From NCBI GenBank assembly GCA_016704535.1, contig JADIZZ010000010.1:62001-126000 (forward strand): 64,000 nt of DNA. The letters run 5' to 3'. Below, piece by piece: positions 58,179-64,000 of this stretch. Under the pieces are notes generated by a model. That model did not search any database. It saw only the letters and a program-made list of their open reading frames with translations, and was not told the origin of the DNA. The first letter of the stretch is position 1. Each line of letters opens with the position of its first letter. A program made the translations under genes and the position numbers. Source of the stretch: Betaproteobacteria bacterium (GTDB taxonomy: Bacteria > Pseudomonadota > Gammaproteobacteria > Burkholderiales > Burkholderiaceae_C).

Positions 58179-59153
58179 TCACTCGACCTTGACGCCGATG
58201 TCCTTGACCAGCTTGCCCCACTTCGCCACTTCGCCTTCGACGTAACGGCGCATCGCGGGGCGGTCCAGGCGCTGGGCTTCCAGCGACAGGCTCTCGAAGC
58301 GCTCGGTCACGGGCTTGGCGGTCAGCGCCTTGTTGATCTCGGCGTTCAGCCGGTCCAGCACCTCCACCGGCACCTTGGCCGGCGCGAAGATGGCGAACCA
58401 GGTGTTGGCCTCGAAGCCGGGGTAGCCCAGTTCGGCCACGGTGGGCACGTCGGGCAGGGCCGGGCTGCGCTTGACCGACATCACCGCGATGGGCCGCACC
58501 TTGCCGCTCTTGGCAAACGGCACCGCCGGGGGCATCGAGGTGCTGGCGATGGGCACCTGCCCGCTGACCACGGCATTCGTGGCGGCTGCCGGCTGGAAAG
58601 GCACGTGGGTGATGTCGACCTTGGCGAGCGAGCGGAACAGCCACTCTGCGCCCAGGTGCGTGGTGGTGCCGTTGCCCGACGATGCGTACGACAACTTGTC
58701 GGTCTTCGCCAGCGCCAGCACTTCGGCCAGGTTATTGGCCTTTACCGACGGGTGGACGTAGAGCAGGTTGGGCGTGACGGCCGCCATGGCCACCGGGGCC
58801 AGATCGCGCAGCGTGTCGTAGCCGGCGTTGGCGAAGAGCGAGGGGTTCACCGCCACCGCCACGCTATGGATGAGCAGGGTATGGCCGTCGGCCGGTGAGC
58901 CCATCACCATCTGCGTGGCGATGTTGCCGCCAGCGCCGGGCTTGTTCTCGACCACCACGGTCTGGCCGAGTGCCACCGTCAACTGGTCGGCGAGCAGCCG
59001 CGCGACGATGTCGGTGGAACTGCCGGGCGCGAAGGCGACGACCAGCTTCACTGGCTTGTCCGGATAAGCGGCCTGGCTGGAGAAGCTGCCCGCCAGGGCT
59101 GCCGCAGCGAACAGCGTCTTGAAGGATCGCAAGAGAGGCAGCAAAGGCTTCAT
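58179..59153 (-). CDS. Bug-family (TctC) periplasmic solute-binding protein
   Basis: This 324-residue periplasmic protein has a signal peptide (MKPLLPLLRSFKTLFAAAAL...SSQA). The Bug signature is AYPDKPVKLVVAFAPGSSTD, followed by VVENKPGAGGNIATQMV. Late conserved parts are PDVPTVAELGYPGFEAN and FAPAKVPVEV. It binds a carboxylate and is the first gene of the operon that includes the FAA hydrolase and dioxygenase, so the ligand is probably an aromatic or related acid. Two TATCGAT-like sites precede it. Confidence 0.93.
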   Translation of the reverse strand: MKPLLPLLRSFKTLFAAAALAGSFSSQAAYPDKPVKLVVAFAPGSSTDIVARLLADQLTVALGQTVVVENKPGAGGNIATQMVMGSPADGHTLLIHSVAVAVNPSLFANAGYDTLRDLAPVAMAAVTPNLLYVHPSVKANNLAEVLALAKTDKLSYASSGNGTTTHLGAEWLFRSLAKVDITHVPFQPAAATNAVVSGQVPIASTSMPPAVPFAKSGKVRPIAVMSVKRSPALPDVPTVAELGYPGFEANTWFAIFAPAKVPVEVLDRLNAEINKALTAKPVTERFESLSLEAQRLDRPAMRRYVEGEVAKWGKLVKDIGVKVE

Positions 59154-59184
59154 GGCACGCTTCTGTCAATCATCGAGGGGGCGC

Positions 59185-59228
59185 AGAATAATCGACAAAA
59201 GCGTGTATGAGTATTAATATCGATAAAC
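59185..59228. promoter_or_regulatory. Putative GntR operators, sites 2 and 3
   Basis: On the minus strand CTTTTGTCGATTATTCT (59201-59185) and GTTTATCGATATTAAT (59228-59213) match the site between ABM and GntR. They lie in the divergent promoter of the binding-protein operon and the nitroreductase remnant. Confidence 0.6.
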
Positions 59229-59249
59229 GTTAGCACCGGAGTTTCCCTA

Positions 59250-59644
59250 GTGAACACGGATGAAGCGGCCCCTGCGCTGCCCGAATCGCCCTGCACGCCT
59301 GCGGAAATGGCGCGTCGGCTGTTCACCGACGCACGCACCCACGGCCACTGGCTGCCGCGCGCGGTCGACCCGGCGCTGCTGCGCGAACTCTATGCGCTGG
59401 TGCGCTGTGGGCCGACCTCGATGAACACGCAGCCGATGCGCTTGAAGTTCGTCGTCACGCCTGCGGCGAGAGAACGCCTGCTGGGCCGATGTCGGGCTTC
59501 GATGCGGCAGCGGTCGACCGGGCTTTCTGGGCCGGCACAGCCGTGCGCACCAACCTGCTGTGCAACCTGGGCTATGGCGACGCGACGCAACTGCGGCCGC
59601 GTCCGCCGCGCTTCGACTTCGACGAGATCTGCGAAGTGATTTGA
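59250..59644 (+). pseudogene. Nitroreductase-family (RutE-like) gene with internal deletion
   Basis: The N-terminal 80 residues (LFTDARTHGHWLPRAVDPAL, ALVRCGPTSMNTQPMRLKFV) and the C-terminal 54 (GPMSGFDAAAVDRAFWAG, RTNLLCNLGYGDATQLRPRP) match malonic semialdehyde reductase-type nitroreductases, about 196 residues long. About 65 middle residues are missing and the two parts are in different frames. The join is at CTGCTGGGCCGATG near 59,485. The gene starts with GTG after a GGAG ribosome site. It should be inactive unless the gap is an assembly error. It is divergent from the binding-protein operon. Confidence 0.82.
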
Positions 59645-59862
59645 GCTCCCAAAGGGTGGGCGCACTCCTGAGCGCTCGCGGCCGCCCGACCGTGACATGC
59701 ATCACGCTCTGCGGCCTTTCGGGGGTGTCGACCCCGCTTTGACGCCCCCGCAGGCGGTGCGCAGTGGCGCGCCGCCTCAAGTTCTGCTTGCTTGCGCCCG
59801 AAAGCAAACGTCATCGGCGAGCTGCGCATGCGGCTCGTGCAGCGTTTGTTCAGGGAAGCCGC

Positions 59863-61161
59863 ATGACGAGCACCATAGCTGTCGGAGATCTGCGCGTAGG
59901 CATGTACATCTGCCTCGAAGGCGGGTGGTTGTCGCATCCCTTTCCGCTTTCGAGCTTCCGTATCACGTCGGCCCAAGAGATCTCCACCATCCGCGGCCTG
60001 GGGCTCGAGCGGGTGCGCTGGGAGCCGCAGAAGAGTGAACTCCCAGAAGCCGAGCCGGCCCCGCTGCCTGCGGCCGAAGAGGGCAGCTCGGCAGGTGGTG
60101 CGGCCGCCAGCGCCGGGGAACAGGCGGCGGCCCGGCAGCGCGAGTGGCTGGCCGCCCAGCGCAGCGCGGCGCAGTGCTGCGAACAGCAGTACGCCGAGGT
60201 TTCCAAGGTGCTGCGCGCGGTGGGCGAGACGCTGCACGCGCGGCCGATGGACGCTGGCCGCACCGCTGCGGCGTTGACGCAGGCCATGCTGGACAAGATG
60301 CTCGCGGCCGACGAGGTGGGCATCCGGCTCGTTACCGGCGGTGGCCCCGACCGCAGCACCGCACATGGGTTGAACGTGGCGGTGATCGCGCTGCTGATCG
60401 CCCGCACGCTGGGCCTGAACCCCGAAGAGATGCTCGACGTCGGCGTCGGCGCGTTGCTGCACGACGTCGGCAAGCTCGACTTGCCGACGCGGTTGCGCCA
60501 CGCCGAGGACGGCTTTACCGCCGCCGAGTTGAACGGTTACCGCGACCACGTCACCAAGGGGGTGCAACAAGCCCAGCGCATGGCGCTGAGCCCCGGTGCG
60601 CTGGCCGTCATCGCGCAGCACCACGAAAACGCCGACGGCGGCGGCTTCCCGCTGCGCCTGCCGACCGATCGCCTGAGCCTGGGCGCTCGCATCGTGGCCA
60701 TCGTCAACCGCTACGACAACCTGTGCAATCCAGCCACGCGTGCCATCGCGCTGACCCCGCACGAGGCCGTGGCCACGCTCTTTGCCCAAGGCCGCTCACG
60801 CTTCGACCCGTCGGTGCTGAATGTCTTCATCCGCATGATGGGCGTCTACCCCGCGGGCTCGCTGGTGCAGCTGACCGACGACCGCTTCGCCATGGTGGTG
60901 GGCGTCAATTCCAGCCGACCCCTGAAACCGCGGGTGCTGGTGCACGGGCAGCCTTCGGGGCGCACGGTGCTGCGTGCCACCGGCAGCAACACGACGCACT
61001 TGCTCGACCTGGAGACGCAGCCCGACCTCGGCATCCGCCGCAGCCTGGCTGCGGCCAAGCTGCCGCCCGCGGTGCTTTCGGCGCTGGATCCGCGCCCGCG
61101 CGTAGCCTACTATTTCGAGCCCCTGGAACCGTCCTCCCGGCCGATGGAGCTGGCCGCGTGA
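59863..61161 (+). CDS. HD-GYP domain cyclic-di-GMP phosphodiesterase
   Basis: This 432-residue protein has an N-terminal DUF3391 domain (GDLRVGMYICLEGGWLSHPF). An Ala/Glu-rich helical linker (about residues 75-130) and an HD-GYP domain follow. Catalytic motifs are ALLHDVGKLDLP and AQHHENADGGGFPLRL. The usual GYP reads GFP, a common conservative change, and the metal ligands remain. ATG 59863 starts the DUF3391 domain. The stop overlaps the start of the GGDEF-EAL gene, so both act in cyclic-di-GMP turnover. Confidence 0.92.
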   Translation: MTSTIAVGDLRVGMYICLEGGWLSHPFPLSSFRITSAQEISTIRGLGLERVRWEPQKSELPEAEPAPLPAAEEGSSAGGAAASAGEQAAARQREWLAAQRSAAQCCEQQYAEVSKVLRAVGETLHARPMDAGRTAAALTQAMLDKMLAADEVGIRLVTGGGPDRSTAHGLNVAVIALLIARTLGLNPEEMLDVGVGALLHDVGKLDLPTRLRHAEDGFTAAELNGYRDHVTKGVQQAQRMALSPGALAVIAQHHENADGGGFPLRLPTDRLSLGARIVAIVNRYDNLCNPATRAIALTPHEAVATLFAQGRSRFDPSVLNVFIRMMGVYPAGSLVQLTDDRFAMVVGVNSSRPLKPRVLVHGQPSGRTVLRATGSNTTHLLDLETQPDLGIRRSLAAAKLPPAVLSALDPRPRVAYYFEPLEPSSRPMELAA

Positions 61162-63242
61162 CGTCAGCGGCGTCCTGGGCCGCATTGCTGTGCGGCATGC
61201 CGCACCCAGCCTGGGTGGTAGCCGTCGAAGGCCGACGCGTGGTGGCCGCCAACGCCGCTGCCGGCGCACTGTTCGGCTGCGCTGCCGAGGCCCTGGCTGG
61301 CCAGCAGGCCGAGTCACTGGTGTCCTCGCCCGAGGACCAGGCGTGGTGGGGCGCTGACGGTACGTTGGGGTCGCTGCTTTCCGACACAGTGGTGGCCACC
61401 GCCGGCGGGCAGGTGCTGCACGTCAGCCGCAGCATCGGACTGCTGCCCGGCGTTGGCGACGCGCCTGCATACGCCCTGGTGGTGATATGCGACCGCAGCG
61501 CCGAGCACCGCGCCGAAAACCAGCGCGAAGCGCTGTTGGCCGAATTGCAGGCAACGCTGGAGGCCACGGCCGATGGCATCCTCGTCACCGACGCTGCGGG
61601 CCGCATGACCGCCTGCAACCGCCAATTCGCCGAGATCTGGGGCCTGCCCCCCGAGCTGCTGCAGCGTGACGACGACGTCGGCGTGCATGCCTGGCTGCTG
61701 CGCAGCGTCACCGACTACAGCACCTACACCACCCGGCTTCAAGCGCTGCGCGAGACGCCGCTGGCGGTGGCCACCGACCAGTTGACGCTGCACAGCGGCC
61801 GGATCATCGAGCGCGTGACACGTCCACTGATGCGACGCGGGCGCTCGCAGGGCCGGGTGTGGTCCTTCCGCGATCTCACCGAGCGCATCGCGGTGGAGGC
61901 GCGCATCGAGGCACTGGTGCGCCAGGACACGCTGACCGAGTTGCCGAACCGCGCGGCGCTTGCCGACAGCGTGGCCGAGGCCTCCGCCGCGGCGCGCCGC
62001 GACGGCAGCACGTACGCCTTCGTGCTGGTCGACATAGACCGTTTCGGGCAGATCAACGAGAGCCTGGGACACGACGTCGGCGACACCGTGCTGCGCACCT
62101 TGACGCAGCGGCTGCAAGGCTGTCTTCGCGGTGGCGACCAGCTGTCCCGCCTGGGCGGCGACCAGTTCGTCGTGCTCGTCAGGCCCGCCGACGCCGCCGC
62201 CGCCGAAGCCGCGGCGCGGCGGATCCTGAACGTCGTGGCGCAGCCCTGCAGCGTCGACGGCGCCTCCTTCACGCTGACCTGCAGCATCGGCATTTCGCTG
62301 GCGCCTTCACAGGGCACGCGCATCGACGAGCTGGTGCGCAATGCCGAAGCGGCGCTGCGCACGGTGAAGGCGGCCGGCCGCGCCCACTTCGGCCTGCATC
62401 AGGCGCGCGCCGAGGGCGACCGGCGCCTGAACATGCAGCTCGACCACGCGATGCGCCAGGCGCTGGTCAGCGGCCGATTCCGGCTGCAATACCAGCCGCA
62501 GGTGGATTTGCGCGATGGCCGCGTCGTCGGCGCCGAGGCACTGCTTCGCTGGCGCGACCCCGAGATGGGCGACATCTCGCCCGCGCGCTTCATTCCGGTG
62601 GCAGAAGACAGCGGCTTCATCGTCGCCATCGGCGACTGGGTGCTGAGCCAGGCCGTCCGACAGGCCGCACTGTGGCAACAACGCGGCCACGCGGTGCCGA
62701 TTGCCATCAACGTCTCGGCGCTTCAGTTCAAGCAGCCGCAGTTCGTCGACCGCGTGGCCAGCGTGCTTGCGGTGAGCGGCGTGCCGGCGGAATTGCTGGA
62801 GCTGGAGCTGACCGAGAGCATCCTGGTGCACAACGCCGACGAGGCCTTGCACCGGCTGCATGCTCTGAAGCGCCTGGGTGTGCGCATGTCGATCGACGAC
62901 TTCGGCACGGGCTATTCGAGCCTGGCCTACCTGAAGCGCTTCCCCATCGGCAAGCTGAAGATCGACCGCAGCTTCGTCAGCGGCCTGCCCGGCGACGAAA
63001 GCGACGTCGGCATCGTGCGCGCCATCCTGCAGATGGCCCGCGCCCTGGGCATGAAGGTCATCGGCGAGGGCGTCGAGACCGAGTTGCAACGCCAGTTCCT
63101 GCAGGCCGAGGGCTGCGACGAATTCCAGGGCTGGCTCTACGCACCGGCGCTGGACCCGCTCAGCTTCGAGCAGCGCCTGGTACAGGCGCAGGCCGCACTG
63201 CCGCCGCCGGTGGTCGCGCCTCGCATGCGTCTCGTGCGCTGA
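61158..63242 (+). CDS. PAS-GGDEF-EAL cyclic-di-GMP protein (degenerate GGDEF)
   Basis: This 694-residue protein starts with GTG in a GTGA overlap. Two PAS-like domains (about residues 5-110 and 120-245) are followed by GGDEF and EAL domains. The GGDEF active site reads LGGDQFVVL, so cyclase activity is doubtful and the domain may bind GTP as a regulator. The EAL domain looks complete: GAEALLRW, LELTES, DDFGTGYSSL, IDRSFV, EGVETE. It should be a phosphodiesterase. No membrane span is seen. Confidence 0.92.
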   Translation: MTSAASWAALLCGMPHPAWVVAVEGRRVVAANAAAGALFGCAAEALAGQQAESLVSSPEDQAWWGADGTLGSLLSDTVVATAGGQVLHVSRSIGLLPGVGDAPAYALVVICDRSAEHRAENQREALLAELQATLEATADGILVTDAAGRMTACNRQFAEIWGLPPELLQRDDDVGVHAWLLRSVTDYSTYTTRLQALRETPLAVATDQLTLHSGRIIERVTRPLMRRGRSQGRVWSFRDLTERIAVEARIEALVRQDTLTELPNRAALADSVAEASAAARRDGSTYAFVLVDIDRFGQINESLGHDVGDTVLRTLTQRLQGCLRGGDQLSRLGGDQFVVLVRPADAAAAEAAARRILNVVAQPCSVDGASFTLTCSIGISLAPSQGTRIDELVRNAEAALRTVKAAGRAHFGLHQARAEGDRRLNMQLDHAMRQALVSGRFRLQYQPQVDLRDGRVVGAEALLRWRDPEMGDISPARFIPVAEDSGFIVAIGDWVLSQAVRQAALWQQRGHAVPIAINVSALQFKQPQFVDRVASVLAVSGVPAELLELELTESILVHNADEALHRLHALKRLGVRMSIDDFGTGYSSLAYLKRFPIGKLKIDRSFVSGLPGDESDVGIVRAILQMARALGMKVIGEGVETELQRQFLQAEGCDEFQGWLYAPALDPLSFEQRLVQAQAALPPPVVAPRMRLVR

Positions 63243-63316
63243 GCCTGCGCTTGGGGCAGGGCCCCGCCGGGGCTGCACAATCGCAGCTGAGTCCTGCGAA
63301 GCGAGTACCCCAAGAA

Positions 63317-63610
63317 ATGATCTACAAGTTCAAGAGCGCGGCCACCGGCGACCTCATCATGCTGGCGCCGAACGGCGATCAGATGCTGCGCCTGATCGGC
63401 CGCGAGCCGGCGCCGCAGGGCATCATCGAAGTGGTAGCGATGCCTGGGGCCATCGCTGCATTGCTGGCCGCCATCGCCAGTGAAGAGACGCCGCCGGAAG
63501 ACGAGGACGCGCCCCTGCCGCCGGTGGGGCTGCGCCAGCGGCTGTGGCCCATGATCGAGATGCTGAGGCGTGCACACGACGCTGACGCGGCGGTGGTGTG
63601 GGGCGTCTGA
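63317..63610 (+). CDS. DUF1840 family protein
   Basis: This 97-residue protein, typical of betaproteobacteria, begins MIYKFKSAATGDLIMLAPNG and contains MLRLIGREPAPQGII. A variable acidic linker (EETPPEDEDAP) and a C-terminal helix (RQRLWPMIEMLRRAHDADA) complete it. Function unknown. It stands 74 bp after the EAL gene on the same strand. Confidence 0.88.
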   Translation: MIYKFKSAATGDLIMLAPNGDQMLRLIGREPAPQGIIEVVAMPGAIAALLAAIASEETPPEDEDAPLPPVGLRQRLWPMIEMLRRAHDADAAVVWGV

Positions 63611-63656
63611 AGCCGCCGCGCGCGCTGCCACGAACCGCCTGAGAGGAACACGCAAG

Positions 63657-64000
63657 ATGAGGCTCTGGAGCTATAGCTGGACCAACGGCGACCGCATTCC
63701 CGCCCGCTACGCCGCAGGCAAGCCCGACGGCGCTGGCGGCGCCACCTTCAGCGACAACCTGAACCCGCACCTGGCATGGAGCGACGTGCCGGAGGGCACG
63801 CAGTCGATGGTGCTGATCTGCCATGACTTCGACGTGCCCAGCCGCGGCGATGACGTCAACCAGCCGCGCCGCGAGATCCCGGCCGACCTGCCGCGGGTCG
63901 ACTTCTTCCATTGGGTGCTGATCGATTTGCCGCCGGTGCCCACGGTGATTGCCGAGGGCGAGTTCAGCCGCGGCTTCACGCCGCGCGGCAAACCCGGGCC
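63657..64000 (+). CDS. YbhB/YbcL (PEBP-like) family protein, 5' part
   Basis: The first 114 residues of a Raf-kinase-inhibitor-like (phosphatidylethanolamine-binding fold) protein run off the window end. Family motifs are NLNPHLAWSDVPEGTQSMVL, CHDFDVPSRGDDVNQ and FFHWVLIDLPP. A GAGAGGAA ribosome site precedes ATG 63657. Bacterial members are cytoplasmic or periplasmic proteins of unclear role. Confidence 0.9.
   Translation, partial: MRLWSYSWTNGDRIPARYAAGKPDGAGGATFSDNLNPHLAWSDVPEGTQSMVLICHDFDVPSRGDDVNQPRREIPADLPRVDFFHWVLIDLPPVPTVIAEGEFSRGFTPRGKPG

Overview
The window looks like chromosome from a high-GC betaproteobacterium of the order Burkholderiales, of the Rubrivivax/Leptothrix/Roseateles type. 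The evidence is the very high GC content, the gene order rsmB - DUF4390 - ntrY-like kinase - ntrX-like regulator - tRNA-Phe, a Bug-family (TctC) binding protein, a DUF1840 protein, and PEP-CTERM proteins. The species cannot be named from the sequence alone.

Layout. Bases 1-13.8 kb are core and metal-handling genes: the end of a polyamine aminopropyltransferase coupled to a Tat-lipoprotein FAD oxidoreductase, an aldo/keto reductase, a DksA-like zinc protein, a tandem universal stress protein, a thymidine phosphorylase, mobB, a VIT-type and a CDF-type metal transporter, two frameshifted genes (an MBL-fold hydrolase and a TlpA-like thioredoxin), and an arsenic operon arsR-arsI-arsC-acr3 with a palindromic operator. 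From 14,136 to 24,934 a 10.8-kb integrative element sits in the 3' end of tRNA-Phe. It is bounded by perfect 46-bp direct repeats and carries near-identical tandem sites near both ends (candidate integrase arm sites). It has a tyrosine recombinase, a tightly overlapping operon with a split primase/helicase module (CHC2 zinc protein plus DUF3631 ATPase), and a cargo half with three PEP-CTERM proteins. Two of these have good sigma-54 (-24/-12) promoters.

From 25 to 48 kb the chromosome resumes: the NtrXY-like system, rsmB, folE, a BLUF photoreceptor, a His-rich protein with a TonB receptor, lemA, proA, an AEC transporter, topB, a SET-domain protein, birA, a subtilase with a Gly-rich C-terminal tail, gapA, transketolase and speD. 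From 48 to 54 kb there is an ECF-like sigma factor, an OmpR-type regulator and its kinase separated by an extraordinary poly-G tract (a run of 59 G) and a 17-bp-stem hairpin, a CrtA-like protein, small envelope proteins and TerB. From 53.9 to 59.6 kb lies a catabolic cluster (M20 peptidase, ABM monooxygenase, GntR regulator, intradiol dioxygenase, FAA hydrolase, Bug binding protein, nitroreductase remnant). A TATCGAT-type motif occurs in both control regions and probably ties them into one GntR regulon. The window ends with a coupled HD-GYP / PAS-GGDEF-EAL pair for cyclic-di-GMP turnover, DUF1840 and a partial YbhB-like protein.

Sequence quality. At least four single-base frame disruptions (9.82, 10.13, 53.00 and 53.10 kb) restore conserved protein when one base is added or removed, and the poly-G tract is hard to accept as real. 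Some broken genes may therefore be assembly or sequencing errors rather than true pseudogenes.
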